The notes below the pieces were generated by a model that was given only the letters and a program-made list of their open reading frames with translations, searched no databases and had not been told where the DNA came from. Of a DNA stretch of 64,000 nucleotides, positions 17,278 to 26,555 are shown one piece after another; the stretch's first letter is position 1, and every line of letters starts with the position of its first letter. A program made the position numbers and the translations under genes. This DNA comes from Lacimicrobium alkaliphilum. Lineage in GTDB: Bacteria > Pseudomonadota > Gammaproteobacteria > Enterobacterales > Alteromonadaceae. The stretch covers positions 1-64,000 of the forward strand of contig NZ_NISX01000015.1 of NCBI RefSeq assembly GCF_002591895.1, in the 5' to 3' direction.

Positions 17278-18813
17278 CTACGACTTGAGTGTGACGATGG
17301 GTTTGCCGGTCATTTCCGGTGGTTGCTCCATGCCCATAAGATGCAGCATGGTGGGCGCGACATCGCTGAGGGTTCCCTTTTCGCGGGCGATGGCGTCTCG
17401 GCCCATATAAATAAACGGCACCAGTTCACTGGTATGTGCGGTATGCGCCTGCCCGGTGCTGGTGTCTTTCATCTGCTCGGCGTTGCCGTGATCGGCAGTA
17501 ATCAGGCATTCTCCGCCCACCTTCTGCAGTGCTTCGACAACCCGCCCAATACAATGATCGACAGCTTCACAGGCTTTAACAGCGGCCTCAAAGTCGCCGG
17601 TATGACCGACCATATCACCATTGGGGTAATTACAAACGATGGCGTCAAATTCACCGGATTCAATCGCTTCCACCAGTTTATCGGTCAATTCAGTGGAGCT
17701 CATTTCTGGTTGCTGATCATAGGTTGCAACCTGAGGTGAAGGGATCAGAATCCGCTTTTCGCCTTCAAACTCCTGCTCGCGGCCACCACTGTAAAAGAAG
17801 GTTACATGGGCATATTTCTCGGTTTCGGAAATCCGTAACTGTGTTTTGTTATGCTTGGCGAGCCACTCTCCCATAACGTTCGTCAGGGCTTCAGGCGGAT
17901 AAGCACAATCGGTATCGATATCGGCGGCGTATTGTGTGAGCATCACAAACCCACTCAGTTCAGGTGTTTGTCTGCGGTCAAACCCATCGAAGTCTTTTTC
18001 AACAAAGCAGCGTGTGATTTCCCGCGCGCGATCCGCTCTGAAATTCATAAAGAAGATGGCATCGCCATCTTCTACTGTCACTTTATCGCCAATCACTGTG
18101 GGTTTAACGAATTCATCATTCTCATCACGCTGATAAGCCGCTTCCAGACCTGCCACAGCGCTATTTGCCTGATACTCTGCCTGTGCACCGGTGATCAGAT
18201 TATAAGCTGCTTCGACGCGATCCCAACGATTGTCTCTGTCCATGGCGTAATAGCGGCCCACGAGACTGGCTGTTTTGCCTTTCCCCAGTTTGCTGAACAG
18301 CGCATCGGCTTTTTCAAGAGAGTTTTGCGCGCTGCGAGGAGGTGTATCCCGGCCATCGAGAAACGCGTGCAGATAAATTTTCTCTGCGCCTTTATCGGCC
18401 GCCATTCTTACCATGGCGAAGATATGATCTTCGTGACTATGCACACCACCCGGTGACATCAGTCCCATGATGTGTACGGCTTTGTTGTTTGAAATGGCTT
18501 TATCAAGGTGCTTGACCAGCACAGGGTTATGCTCGAATTCACCGTCCCTGATATCTTTAGTGATACGGGTGAAATCCTGATACACCACCCGTCCTGCACC
18601 GAGATTTACATGGCCCACTTCTGAATTTCCCATTTGTCCCTCGGGTAACCCTACATCCAGGCCGGAACCTGAAATCAGCGTGTGGGGATATTCCTGAGCT
18701 AACCTGTCCAGCGCTGGCGTGTTCGCAGCAGCGATGGCATTGTCCTGCTGATCTTCGCGATGCCCCCAGCCGTCGAGAATAATTAACGCGAGTGGACCTT
18801 TAAGCTGGCTCAT
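17278..18813 (-). CDS. gpmI: 2,3-bisphosphoglycerate-independent phosphoglycerate mutase
   Basis: The 511-residue cytosolic glycolytic enzyme interconverts 3- and 2-phosphoglycerate using two Mn ions. The nucleophile is Ser64 in [17 protein letters not shown]. Metal ligands are in [12 protein letters not shown] near the N-terminus and in [10 protein letters not shown] and HTAHTSE near the C-terminus. Length matches the family (about 510). It heads the gpmI-envC-yibQ operon. The ATG follows AAGGAG. Confidence 0.96.
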   Translation of the reverse strand: MSQLKGPLALIILDGWGHREDQQDNAIAAANTPALDRLAQEYPHTLISGSGLDVGLPEGQMGNSEVGHVNLGAGRVVYQDFTRITKDIRDGEFEHNPVLVKHLDKAISNNKAVHIMGLMSPGGVHSHEDHIFAMVRMAADKGAEKIYLHAFLDGRDTPPRSAQNSLEKADALFSKLGKGKTASLVGRYYAMDRDNRWDRVEAAYNLITGAQAEYQANSAVAGLEAAYQRDENDEFVKPTVIGDKVTVEDGDAIFFMNFRADRAREITRCFVEKDFDGFDRRQTPELSGFVMLTQYAADIDTDCAYPPEALTNVMGEWLAKHNKTQLRISETEKYAHVTFFYSGGREQEFEGEKRILIPSPQVATYDQQPEMSSTELTDKLVEAIESGEFDAIVCNYPNGDMVGHTGDFEAAVKACEAVDHCIGRVVEALQKVGGECLITADHGNAEQMKDTSTGQAHTAHTSELVPFIYMGRDAIAREKGTLSDVAPTMLHLMGMEQPPEMTGKPIVTLKS

Positions 18814-18927
18814 AAAGTGGCTCCTTGTAGATAAACGATGTGATGGTCATTAACCGGATGGTAAGGGACTGTCCGTTGCAAATCCAATAGTTAATCCGAA
18901 TCAGCTATATCGAATTGTATTCTGTTT

Positions 18928-19124
18928 AGGGCCTGTTGATCTTTGCAGTATGAATTTTGTTCTAATTAAAAAGCGTTTAAGATGAATCCGAAGGACAGCG
19001 TTTGTGCGGCATTTCTACTGCTTCAGCACTCTTTCATGTAGAGCAACTACACTACAATCGTGCTTCATTGTATAAATACCGCACAACTCGCTGCAAAAAC
19101 ATACAGCAAAGATCAACAGGCCCT
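18928..19124. repeat. 197-bp element with 25-bp terminal inverted repeats (MITE-like)
   Basis: The left end AGGGCCTGTTGATCTTTGCA... (18928-18952) and the right end (19100-19124) are inverted complements with one mismatch in 25. Inside, TGTGCGGCATTT (about 19004) is answered by AAATACCGCACA (about 19075), a second nested imperfect pair. There is no ORF of note and no obvious target duplication. It lies in the 398-base gap between gpmI and the rhodanese gene, where it probably carries or displaces the promoter region. Confidence 0.7.
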
Positions 19125-19211
19125 GGGCACCGGACTGGTTTCTGTGTCTTTTTTCTATATACTTTGCACTCATTTTTGCGCAGCAATTCCATTTCAGAGG
19201 CAACTTACTCC

Positions 19212-19637
19212 ATGCAACAGCTGATCGAATTTGTCGGTAATCATTATATTCTTTCCAGTATCTGGGTGGCCCTGGCGCTGCTGTTTATTTATAGCCTGGT
19301 AAGCAGCAAGCTGTCGCCGGTCAAAGAGCTGGGAACGCTTGAAATGACCATGCTGATGAATAAACAGGATGCGCAGGTACTGGATACCCGTTCGCAACCG
19401 GATTATCGCAAAGGCCACATCCTCGGTGCCAGACAAATACCGGCCGAGAAACTGTCTAAAGGTGACTTTTCTGACCTTGAAAAGTACAAAGACAAACCCA
19501 TTATTGTGGTTTGCGCCATGGGAGCATCGGCTAAGCGTACTGCCACGCAGTTGCTAAAAGCCGGTTTCAGTCAGGTCTATGTGCTTAAAGGCGGCATGAA
19601 TGCCTGGACCAGTGCCAGTTTGCCTGTCGCCAAGTAA
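19212..19637 (+). CDS. yibN: membrane-anchored rhodanese-like protein YibN
   Basis: The 141-residue product has one N-terminal membrane helix (SIWVALALLFIYSLV) followed by a rhodanese domain with the active-site loop VCAMGASAKR (catalytic Cys). This class transfers sulfane sulfur; the physiological partner of YibN is not settled. The ATG at 19212 gives the normal YibN N-terminus MQQLIEFVGNHY; the frame continues 70 codons upstream into the inverted-repeat element, and that part is rejected. It heads yibN-grxC-secB-gpsA, a conserved order. Confidence 0.92.
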   Translation: MQQLIEFVGNHYILSSIWVALALLFIYSLVSSKLSPVKELGTLEMTMLMNKQDAQVLDTRSQPDYRKGHILGARQIPAEKLSKGDFSDLEKYKDKPIIVVCAMGASAKRTATQLLKAGFSQVYVLKGGMNAWTSASLPVAK

Positions 19638-19680
19638 CAGGCTTTATTAGCTTCTTTTCCGGAATAAGGTGAGACCAGTT

Positions 19681-19938
19681 ATGAGTCGTGTGGAGATCTA
19701 CACCAAAAGCTTCTGTCCTTTCTGCACCCGCGCCAAGCAATTGCTTGATGCAAAGGGCGTCGATTATCAGGAGTATCGTATAGATTCGCAGCCCGAACTC
19801 AGGGCCCCGATGATCGAGCGCGCTAACGGCGGCTATACGGTGCCGCAAATTTTTATTAACGACCAACATATCGGTGGCTGTGACGAGATGATCGCGCTGG
19901 AGACCCAGGGTACGCTCGACAAACTGCTGGCCGCTTAA
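19681..19938 (+). CDS. grxC: glutaredoxin 3
   Basis: The 85-residue thiol-disulfide oxidoreductase has a CPFC active site ([13 protein letters not shown]), the cis-Pro motif YTVPQIFI and GGCDE. It reduces protein and glutathione mixed disulfides with GSH. The ATG at 19681 follows AAGGTGAG. It lies 43 bases after yibN and 25 before secB. Confidence 0.96.
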   Translation: MSRVEIYTKSFCPFCTRAKQLLDAKGVDYQEYRIDSQPELRAPMIERANGGYTVPQIFINDQHIGGCDEMIALETQGTLDKLLAA

Positions 19939-19963
19939 ACCAATACTACATACAGGAACCAAG

Positions 19964-20485
19964 ATGACAGACGAAAATAAAGCAAATGGCGCCGAAGCTG
20001 CCAATGGCCAGGCGAATGCCCAGGGGCAATTCGCGATCCAACGTATTTATGTGAAGGATATGTCTTTTGAATCCCCCAACAGTCCGGCCATTTTCCAGAA
20101 AGAATGGAAACCGGAAGTGAAGATGGATCTGGATACCCGCAGTACCAAACTCGATGACAATAGCTATGAAGTCGTGCTGTCAGTCACTGTGACTGCCAAA
20201 GCGGGTGAAGAAACCGCGTTTTTAGTGGAAGTACAACAGGCAGGTATCTTCACCATCGCAGAAATGGAAGACCAACAAAAAGCGCATATTATGGGCTCGT
20301 TCTGCCCTGCCACATTGTTTCCTTATGCGCGTGAGACCGTATCCAACCTGGTTAACCGGGGCACGTTCCCACAGTTGAATCTGGCGCCGGTAAACTTCGA
20401 CGCGATTTTTGCAGCTTATATGCAAAAACGAGCTCAGGAAGCTCAGGGGCAACAGCAGGAAGCGGCTCCAAGTTCACAGGCCTGA
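19964..20485 (+). CDS. secB: protein-export chaperone SecB
   Basis: The 173-residue protein is the tetrameric cytosolic chaperone that holds unfolded secretory proteins for SecA. The conserved blocks are [19 protein letters not shown], the [15 protein letters not shown]-like segment, and [33 protein letters not shown]. The C-terminal tail is Q/A-rich. The stop overlaps the gpsA start by one base (TGATG), indicating translational coupling. Confidence 0.97.
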   Translation: MTDENKANGAEAANGQANAQGQFAIQRIYVKDMSFESPNSPAIFQKEWKPEVKMDLDTRSTKLDDNSYEVVLSVTVTAKAGEETAFLVEVQQAGIFTIAEMEDQQKAHIMGSFCPATLFPYARETVSNLVNRGTFPQLNLAPVNFDAIFAAYMQKRAQEAQGQQQEAAPSSQA

Positions 20486-21489
20486 TGACTACTAAAGCCG
20501 GTTTAACGGTATTGGGCGCGGGGTCTTATGGCACCGCCCTGGCGTTTTGCTTTGCCCGCAATGATATTCCGACGGTGCTCTGGGGCCGTGACGCGGGGCA
20601 GATGAAACAGATGCAACAGCAACGTTGTAACCAGCGTTATCTTCCCGATGCTGTTTTCCCCGACGCCCTGCAGACAGAAACCGATCTGACCAGTGCCATT
20701 GCCGCCAGCCGTAACATACTGGTGGTGGTACCCAGTCATGCTTTTGCCGGCATGCTCGAGCAGATCAAACCTATGCTTAATAAGCAACACAGAGTGGTAT
20801 GGGCCACCAAAGGGCTGGAACCTGAAACGGGCAGCTTGTTGCAGGAAGTGGCCCGACGCATTCTGGGCCAGGATATTTCCCTGGCTGTGCTCTCCGGACC
20901 AACGTTTGCCAAAGAAATGGCGGCCGGGTTGCCAACGGCCATTTCACTGTCATCCCTGGATGATGAATTTGTCGATGATATTGCCGAGATGCTGCATTGT
21001 GGTAAATCGCTGCGGGTATACAAGAATACCGATTTTATCGGCATTCAGCTCGGTGGTGCGGTCAAAAATGTGATCGCAATCGGTGCAGGATTAGCTGACG
21101 GTATAGGCTTTGGCGCCAATGCCAGAACTGCACTGATCACTCGTGGTCTGGCCGAACTAACGCGCCTTGGTGTCGCGCTAGGGGCACAGCCAAGTACCTT
21201 TATGGGTATGGCCGGACTGGGCGATCTGGTGCTCACCTGTACTGATGACCAATCCCGCAATCGACGTTTCGGTCTCGCACTGGGTCATGGTCTGTCGGTA
21301 GAAGAAGCGATGGAAAGCATCGGTCAGGTGGTGGAAGGCTACCGCAACACCAAAGAAGTCTATCTTCTGGCACAGCGTGAAGGTGTGGAAATGCCTATTG
21401 CCGAACAGATCTATCAGGTGCTGTATCAGGGCAAACCACCAAAAGAGGCTGCATTGGCATTGTTAGGCAGAGAGAAGAAGTTCGAGTAG
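20485..21489 (+). CDS. gpsA: NAD(P)-dependent glycerol-3-phosphate dehydrogenase
   Basis: The 334-residue cytosolic enzyme makes sn-glycerol-3-phosphate for phospholipids from DHAP. It has the Rossmann motif [11 protein letters not shown] at residues 9-19, a [13 protein letters not shown] block, [14 protein letters not shown], and the catalytic Lys region [14 protein letters not shown]. Length is normal. Coupled to secB by a one-base overlap. Confidence 0.96.
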   Translation: MTTKAGLTVLGAGSYGTALAFCFARNDIPTVLWGRDAGQMKQMQQQRCNQRYLPDAVFPDALQTETDLTSAIAASRNILVVVPSHAFAGMLEQIKPMLNKQHRVVWATKGLEPETGSLLQEVARRILGQDISLAVLSGPTFAKEMAAGLPTAISLSSLDDEFVDDIAEMLHCGKSLRVYKNTDFIGIQLGGAVKNVIAIGAGLADGIGFGANARTALITRGLAELTRLGVALGAQPSTFMGMAGLGDLVLTCTDDQSRNRRFGLALGHGLSVEEAMESIGQVVEGYRNTKEVYLLAQREGVEMPIAEQIYQVLYQGKPPKEAALALLGREKKFE

Positions 21490-21568
21490 GTTTACACGGC
21501 CAGGCAAATCTCCGCTAACAGACTGCTCTGCTGAGGCTCTGGGTTTAATGTGGTTTTGCCGGTAATAT

Positions 21569-22033
21569 TTATATCGCGCCGTCAAAACCCATCTGACGCC
21601 AGGCTTCAAATACCATTACCGAAACGGCATTGGACAAATTCATGCTTCGGCTGTCTGGCCGCATAGGAATGCGCAAACGTTGCTGTGAAGGCAGAGATTC
21701 AATAATCTCTGCGGGTAACCCGCGGGTTTCCGGCCCGAAGAGCAGCGCATCACCCGGGGTGAACGCAACTTCTGTATAATAATTTTTACCTTTAGTGGTA
21801 CAGGCAAATAGCCGTTTAGGTGTTAGTTTATCCAGACATTCCTGCAGGTTGGCGTATTGACCAACTGCGGCAAACTCGTGGTAATCCAGCCCCGCTCTTC
21901 TGAGCTTCTTATCCTCCCAGCTGAAACCCAGGGGGCCAATCAGGTGCAGGCGAAAACCGGTATTTGCACACAGGCGAATAATATTACCTGTATTAGGTGG
22001 AATTTCTGGCTGGTAAAGCAGAATATCAAGCAT
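21569..22033 (-). CDS. trmL: tRNA (cytidine(34)-2'-O)-methyltransferase TrmL
   Basis: The 154-residue SPOUT enzyme methylates the wobble ribose of tRNA-Leu. It starts [26 protein letters not shown], the TrmL signature, and ends with the knotted SAM site motif [37 protein letters not shown]. It converges with gpsA, leaving 79 bases between them. Confidence 0.95.
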   Translation of the reverse strand: MLDILLYQPEIPPNTGNIIRLCANTGFRLHLIGPLGFSWEDKKLRRAGLDYHEFAAVGQYANLQECLDKLTPKRLFACTTKGKNYYTEVAFTPGDALLFGPETRGLPAEIIESLPSQQRLRIPMRPDSRSMNLSNAVSVMVFEAWRQMGFDGAI

Positions 22034-22119
22034 AGGCTCAGTAATAGTATTTATATTGGCTTTATTGTACAGGTATAGTAGAGCGCCATATAGTTATGCG
22101 GTAACAGGAATGTCATAGA

Positions 22120-23007
22120 ATGAAGGACAGCTACGCTTTTTGGGTCAAGCTCGCCAGTACGTTTGCACTGATTGCGGCGTTCTCCATGATCCTGGTGAAA
22201 ATCTGGGCCTGGTATGTGACCAATTCAGCCTCTATGCTGGCTTCACTTACCGATTCGGTTTTCGATGTGGCGGCGTCGGTTATCAATTTCTTTGTTATTC
22301 GTTACGCATTGATGCCAGCCGATGAAGATCATAAGTTTGGCCATGGTAAAGCGGAATCTTTAGCCGGGCTGGCCCAGTCAGCATTTATTTTTGGCTCGGC
22401 TATGTTACTGATATTTCACAGCGTCGACAGACTTAAAGATCCCGGCCCCCTCAATCAGCCTATTCTCGCGGTGTATGCGACGTTGTTCAGTGTGGTGATG
22501 ACACTGATACTGGTTGCGGTACAGCGCATGGCGATCCGGCGAACCAATTCTGTGGCGATCAAAGCGGACTCATTACATTATCAATCTGACTTACTGATGA
22601 ATCTGGCGGTGTTGGTGGCATTGTGGCTGACCACCCAGGGCTTTTTGTCCATGGATGGCTGGTTTGCCATAGGCATTGCCCTGTATCTGATGTGGGGAGC
22701 CAGAGCCATAGCCATGGAATCAGCCGCGGCACTGATGGATAAAGAGTTACCGGAAGAATATACCGCTACTATTGAAGAGACGGCGTTATCGAATCCTATG
22801 GTGCACGGTGTACATGATATCCGTACCCGTCAGTCAGGGCGCAATATCTTTATTCAGTTCCATCTGGAACTGGATGACAATCTTAAACTGGTAGATGCGC
22901 ATGATATTACGGTGAAAGTTGAAGAGGCGGTAAATCGGAAAATCCCGGAAGCCGAGGTGCTTATTCATCAGGACCCGGTTTCTGTAGCTCAAAAAACGCC
23001 AGAATAG
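22120..23007 (+). CDS. fieF: cation diffusion facilitator FieF
   Basis: The 295-residue inner-membrane exporter has six helices and a cytoplasmic C-terminal domain. It uses the proton gradient to export divalent metals (Zn, Fe, Cd). Metal-site motifs are TDSVFDVAAS in helix 2 (DxxxD), HKFGHGKAESLAGL in the following loop, and ADSLHYQSDLL in helix 5 (HxxxD). The C-terminal domain ends EAEVLIHQDPVS. Its last 47 bases overlap the 3' end of the convergent pldB gene. Confidence 0.93.
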   Translation: MKDSYAFWVKLASTFALIAAFSMILVKIWAWYVTNSASMLASLTDSVFDVAASVINFFVIRYALMPADEDHKFGHGKAESLAGLAQSAFIFGSAMLLIFHSVDRLKDPGPLNQPILAVYATLFSVVMTLILVAVQRMAIRRTNSVAIKADSLHYQSDLLMNLAVLVALWLTTQGFLSMDGWFAIGIALYLMWGARAIAMESAAALMDKELPEEYTATIEETALSNPMVHGVHDIRTRQSGRNIFIQFHLELDDNLKLVDAHDITVKVEEAVNRKIPEAEVLIHQDPVSVAQKTPE

Positions 23008-23947
23008 CCTGCATGGCTGGATGGCGATACTTGTCTGCTTCCATTAGCAGTTCGTGTTTGGCACCTGCCACCGGTTGTAACTGGCACCGGGGCATCATGG
23101 CACAAAGGTGATCCTGCGCTTTGTTGTCGATAATCTGATCCCCGCCGGCCTGAAGCACCAGAATTTCTGTTTGTACATCACTGGCGTGCTTTTCAAGGGT
23201 GTCCAGTACTGCAATCGCCGCCCGTAACCAGTGGTAAGTAATTCCTCCGAGCTGAAGCGCGGGTTCCTGTTCGTATTCCTGGCGAAAAATGCGGTAGCGA
23301 ATTTTACTGTGGGTCAGGGGGTTAATCGCAAAGGGAATGGCCAGATAATCTCTCTGGCCAGGGAAGTACCAGGGGTTTTTACCAAGCCACTGATTCAGTG
23401 TCATGCCCATGTAAAGTAGCGACTTAACCAGCCATGTTGGTAGCGGCATGCGGATGCCATACATGGGCGCAGTAAACGCGGCTTTGCAAAAATCCTTTGG
23501 GTAGCTTGCCAGATACCGTGTACCGATCGCGCCACCCATTGAATGCCCCAGCAGCATTGGCTGATGTGTGCTGTTGGGCACCACGACGCTATCGTAGAAC
23601 GTTTTCAGATCCGTGACGTAATCGGCAAAGTCTTCCACATATCCCTGATGAGGGCGCAACGTCATTCTGTCGGAGAGGCCCTGGCCGCGGTGATCCAGAA
23701 TAAATACACAATAGTGGTTCTGGTACAGTTCAAATACGAGTTCTTTGTACTTCAGGTAGCCCTCTATTCTGCCGCTGCTGATCACTACCGTACCGCGGGC
23801 TTCAGGATGTATGGCATAGGCGTAGGCTATCTTTGTATTGCCGACTCCCTCTAAACTGCCGGTAACCACCTGGTTATGCCAGAAACCCTGAATCCGGGTA
23901 TCATAGTTTTGTGCAAGCTCGTGCTCTTCGCTCAGGTATACGTCCAT
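22961..23947 (-). CDS. pldB: alpha/beta-hydrolase, lysophospholipase L2 type
   Basis: The 328-residue serine hydrolase is of the PldB/monoglyceride-lipase type. The nucleophile elbow GHSMGG has Ser136, preceded by DHRGQGLSDR and an oxyanion-type VISSGRIEGYLKY. The acid is probably in AGGDQIID and the His in GAKHELLMEADKYR. It would hydrolyse lysophospholipids or related esters. The ATG at 23947 shares one base with the mgsA stop (TGATG), so the two are translationally coupled; the TTG just upstream is less likely. Confidence 0.85.
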   Translation of the reverse strand: MDVYLSEEHELAQNYDTRIQGFWHNQVVTGSLEGVGNTKIAYAYAIHPEARGTVVISSGRIEGYLKYKELVFELYQNHYCVFILDHRGQGLSDRMTLRPHQGYVEDFADYVTDLKTFYDSVVVPNSTHQPMLLGHSMGGAIGTRYLASYPKDFCKAAFTAPMYGIRMPLPTWLVKSLLYMGMTLNQWLGKNPWYFPGQRDYLAIPFAINPLTHSKIRYRIFRQEYEQEPALQLGGITYHWLRAAIAVLDTLEKHASDVQTEILVLQAGGDQIIDNKAQDHLCAMMPRCQLQPVAGAKHELLMEADKYRHPAMQAILAFFELQKPGPDE

Positions 23948-24354
23948 CAATACTCCGGTATTGATCGCTGATAGTGCGGGTCTTCAAAGCGCGGAGAGCT
24001 GATAATAAGGTCGGCTGAACTTTCATTACAGGCCACAGGAATATTCCACACCGAACACAGACGCAGAAGGGCTTTTACATCGGGATCATGGGGCGCCGGG
24101 TTTAACGGATCCCAAAAGAAGAACAGGGCATCCAGCTTGCCCTCCGCAATCAGCGCACCAATTTGTTGGTCACCCCCCAACGGCCCACTTTTATAACGGA
24201 ATACGGGCAGATCAAGCGCATCTGCAAGCAATCCACCGGTGGTGCCGGTAGCCACCAGCTGGTGTTTGGCAAGAATGTCTTTATGAGCCTTCGCCCAGCG
24301 AACTAAATCGGGTTTTTTATGATCATGGGCGACCAGCGCCAGGGTTTTTTGCAT
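23947..24354 (-). CDS. mgsA: methylglyoxal synthase
   Basis: The 135-residue enzyme converts DHAP to methylglyoxal and phosphate, a bypass when phosphate is scarce. It begins [20 protein letters not shown], contains TGTTGGLL and the [17 protein letters not shown] block with the catalytic Asp region [22 protein letters not shown], and ends [12 protein letters not shown]. The E. coli protein is 152 residues; the shorter N-terminus is within family range. Confidence 0.95.
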   Translation of the reverse strand: MQKTLALVAHDHKKPDLVRWAKAHKDILAKHQLVATGTTGGLLADALDLPVFRYKSGPLGGDQQIGALIAEGKLDALFFFWDPLNPAPHDPDVKALLRLCSVWNIPVACNESSADLIISSPRFEDPHYQRSIPEY

Positions 24355-24367
24355 CAGTCTGTCTCGG

Positions 24368-25048
24368 TTAATTCAAATTGGCTGTTGTACTGGTTTGGGC
24401 AAAGGGCTCAAGCCTGAGTGCCTGGTCCAGGCTGTCGAGTATATTATCTGCAATCGCAAAGTCAGGGCTTTTGGGCATGCCGGTTTCGGGCACGGCAATA
24501 GTATAGATTCCGGCTTTTTTGGCCGCCTGTACACCCCTGACTGAATCTTCAAAGGCAACACACTGGCCGGCTTTTAAGCCGAGTTTCCTCAGGGTGCTCA
24601 GGTAGACAGCAGGATCCGGCTTGCCGGCAGCCTCATGTTCCGCAGACTGAAAAAATTCAAAATAAGGGTACAGAGCGAGTCGCTCCATGACGGCCTCTAT
24701 CAGTCTGTCAGCCGAGCCTGAGGCCACTGCCATTTTCAGTCCCAGTTCGCGGCACCGATCCAGCAGCGGATACACTCCCGGCAAGGGTTCACCCTCTTCC
24801 CGGATCAGCTTCACCATTGAGTCTTCAAGTTGCCGGGCGACGAGTTCAACATCATCGCGCTCAATCTCAAATGCCTGATACCAGTAACGCACTACTTCTT
24901 CGGTACTGAGGCCTGTAGTCTGCAGGCACATTTGTTCATTTAACTGAATATCCACAGAGGCAAAAACCTGTTGTTCCGCCATCCGCCAAAGGGGTTCGGA
25001 GTCGATGAGTAAACCATCCATATCAAAAATTACTGCTTCGGTTTTCAC
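24368..25048 (-). CDS. hxpB: HAD-family sugar phosphatase (HxpB/YniC-like)
   Basis: The 226-residue HAD hydrolase has motif [15 protein letters not shown] (nucleophile and acid Asp), motif II VASGS, motif III Lys in [11 protein letters not shown] and motif [19 protein letters not shown]. The cap domain is the YniC/beta-PGM type, which in E. coli dephosphorylates 2-deoxyglucose-6-P and hexitol phosphates. It lies 13 bases upstream of mgsA, probably in one transcript. Confidence 0.85.
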   Translation of the reverse strand: MKTEAVIFDMDGLLIDSEPLWRMAEQQVFASVDIQLNEQMCLQTTGLSTEEVVRYWYQAFEIERDDVELVARQLEDSMVKLIREEGEPLPGVYPLLDRCRELGLKMAVASGSADRLIEAVMERLALYPYFEFFQSAEHEAAGKPDPAVYLSTLRKLGLKAGQCVAFEDSVRGVQAAKKAGIYTIAVPETGMPKSPDFAIADNILDSLDQALRLEPFAQTSTTANLN

Positions 25049-25088
25049 GTTAAGTCTGGCTCCTCTAGCGGGTATAAAAGTACAAAGG

Positions 25089-25174
25089 AGTAAAAAGGGG
25101 TCGTAGTTAATTATCTACTTTGTAATCCAAACTTGCTGCTTCAGAGAATTAATTAACTACGACCCCTTTTTACT
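25089..25174. repeat. REPIN, 86 bp
   Basis: AGTAAAAAGGGGTCGTAGTT... at 25089 and its inverted complement ending at 25174 flank a spacer of about 36 bases. It occupies the gap between the HAD phosphatase start and the argE stop (25189). Unlike the other copies it does not overlap a coding end. Confidence 0.9.
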
Positions 25175-25188
25175 TTTTATGCTGTTTA

Positions 25189-26340
25189 TTAATCTAAACA
25201 CACTTTGGTAATCAGGTTTCTTAGCAGGTTAACCGTCGGTTGCACGTAGTCCAGTGAGATGTACTCATCAGGCTGGTGTGCCTGCTCTATGCTGCCAGGC
25301 CCCAGCACCAGCGTATCGCAGCCCAGTTCGCTGATAAAGGGCGCTTCAGTGCAGTAGTTGGCGCTGGTGGGGTCAAAGCCGGTAAACTCTTTAGCCAGTT
25401 CCAGTAGCGTTGTTTGCTGAAGACTGCCAAATGCCGGCACTGTATCATACATGGCCTGGCGCGTGATGCGATCGGGATACGCCTGTCTGAGCGGTTTTAG
25501 TACCTCGTCAATCCGGGCGATGGCGTCTTGGTCTGAAAGCTGTGGTACCGCACGTAAATCAAAGTTCAGATGGCAATGGCCGCAAATACGATTCTCGCCG
25601 TCGCCGCCATGAATGTGGCCAAGATTCATGGTGGTCTGGGGTACGGAAAAATCCTGATCACGGTATTGGCTGGCCAGTGTCTGTTTCAGTTTAAGTAACT
25701 CGCCAATGGCCTGGACCATAATTTCAATGGCATTAACACCCTTGTCCGGATCACTGGAATGTCCGGCCTGCCCTGTTACTGACAAGGTATGTGCCATATG
25801 CCCCTTGTGTTTGTAGATGGGTTTAAGTTCAGTCGGTTCACCGATAATGGCCATCTCAGGCTTAATCAGTTGCTGTTGGGCAAAAAAGCGTGCACCCGCC
25901 ATGGACGTTTCTTCGTCGGCAGTGGCGAGAATATACAATGGCTTTTGCAGATTATTCAGTGGCAAAGCGCTGAGAGCTTCAAGGATAAAGGCAAAAAAAC
26001 CTTTCATATCGCAGGTTCCCAAACCGTAAAGACGATTATCTTTTTGTTTGAGGGTAAAAGGGTCGCTTTGCCAGCGCCCTTCATCGAAAGGTACGGTGTC
26101 TGAGTGGCCAGCCAGCAATAATCCCCCTTCCCCTCCTCCAAGGCGGGCAAGCATGTTGAATTTATCCCGGGTACCAGGCACTGCCTGAATACTTATGTTA
26201 AATCCAAGATCCCCCAGCCAGTTACTCAGTAATTCAATTATCTGACGGTTAGTCTGATCAATACCCGGATCAAAGGCGCTGATGCTGGGCGCACCGATTA
26301 TCCTGGTATAGGTCTCAATAAACGCAGGTACTCTCATCAT
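25189..26340 (-). CDS. argE: acetylornithine deacetylase
   Basis: The 383-residue zinc enzyme of the M20 family removes the acetyl group of N-acetylornithine. Metal-site motifs are LLAGHSDTVPFDEGRW (His, Asp), GLGTCDMKGFFAF (bridging Asp), the catalytic Glu in ADEETSMAG, and HKGHMAHTLSV. The start is ATG at 26340 or 26337. It is divergent from argCBFGH and shares the ARG-box control region, as in enterobacteria. Confidence 0.95.
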   Translation of the reverse strand: MMRVPAFIETYTRIIGAPSISAFDPGIDQTNRQIIELLSNWLGDLGFNISIQAVPGTRDKFNMLARLGGGEGGLLLAGHSDTVPFDEGRWQSDPFTLKQKDNRLYGLGTCDMKGFFAFILEALSALPLNNLQKPLYILATADEETSMAGARFFAQQQLIKPEMAIIGEPTELKPIYKHKGHMAHTLSVTGQAGHSSDPDKGVNAIEIMVQAIGELLKLKQTLASQYRDQDFSVPQTTMNLGHIHGGDGENRICGHCHLNFDLRAVPQLSDQDAIARIDEVLKPLRQAYPDRITRQAMYDTVPAFGSLQQTTLLELAKEFTGFDPTSANYCTEAPFISELGCDTLVLGPGSIEQAHQPDEYISLDYVQPTVNLLRNLITKVCLD

Positions 26341-26412
26341 TAACTTTCAACTCTGGCAAGTGGATTTAGACTGTCGTACAGGATAACTGAAATTCACGAC
26401 AGGGCAGAGAAT

Positions 26413-26453
26413 AAAAATATATTTATGCATTATTATTGCATAAATATATTTTT
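26413..26453. promoter_or_regulatory. tandem ARG boxes (ArgR operator) in a perfect inverted repeat
   Basis: A 17-base arm (AAAAATATATTTATGCA, 26413-26429), a 7-base spacer and its exact complement (26437-26453) form a large palindrome between argE and argC. Each arm holds one ARG-box-like core: AATATATTTATGCA centred at 26422.5 and TGCATAAATATATT centred at 26443.5. The 21-base centre spacing equals that of paired ARG boxes in E. coli. The conserved TGCAT halves face inward. An extended -10 (TGGCACTAT, 26456-26464) may serve transcription toward argC. Confidence 0.75.
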
Positions 26454-26471
26454 ACTGGCACTATAGCCTTC

Positions 26472-26555
26472 ATGCAAACAGTAGATGAATTTATCAGGCC
26501 AATGCAACCGAAATTAACCAGTCCCTGCTTCTCCCAGCTCAGACGACGATTTTAG
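26472..26555 (+). CDS. candidate arginine leader peptide upstream of argC
   Basis: This is a 27-codon ORF (ATG 26472, TAG 26553-26555) between the ARG boxes and argC. The last residues are SQLRRRF: codons AGA CGA CGA at 26541-26549 are three consecutive arginines just before the stop. A second in-frame ATG at 26502 would give 17 residues; CAGG lies 3-6 bases before it. The Arg codons sit in the 5' arm of a 6-bp hairpin (TCAGAC 26539-26544 / GTCTGA 26555-26560), and 25 bases after the stop comes a strong terminator. Clustered codons of the end-product amino acid before a terminator are the mark of ribosome-mediated attenuation. Weak points are the poor ribosome-binding sites and no antiterminator identified by eye. 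Confidence 0.6.
   Translation: MQTVDEFIRPMQPKLTSPCFSQLRRRF

Noticed and set aside
17323-18456. Long plus-strand frames opposite gpmI
   Set aside because: They are shadows of a conserved gene with intact active-site motifs.
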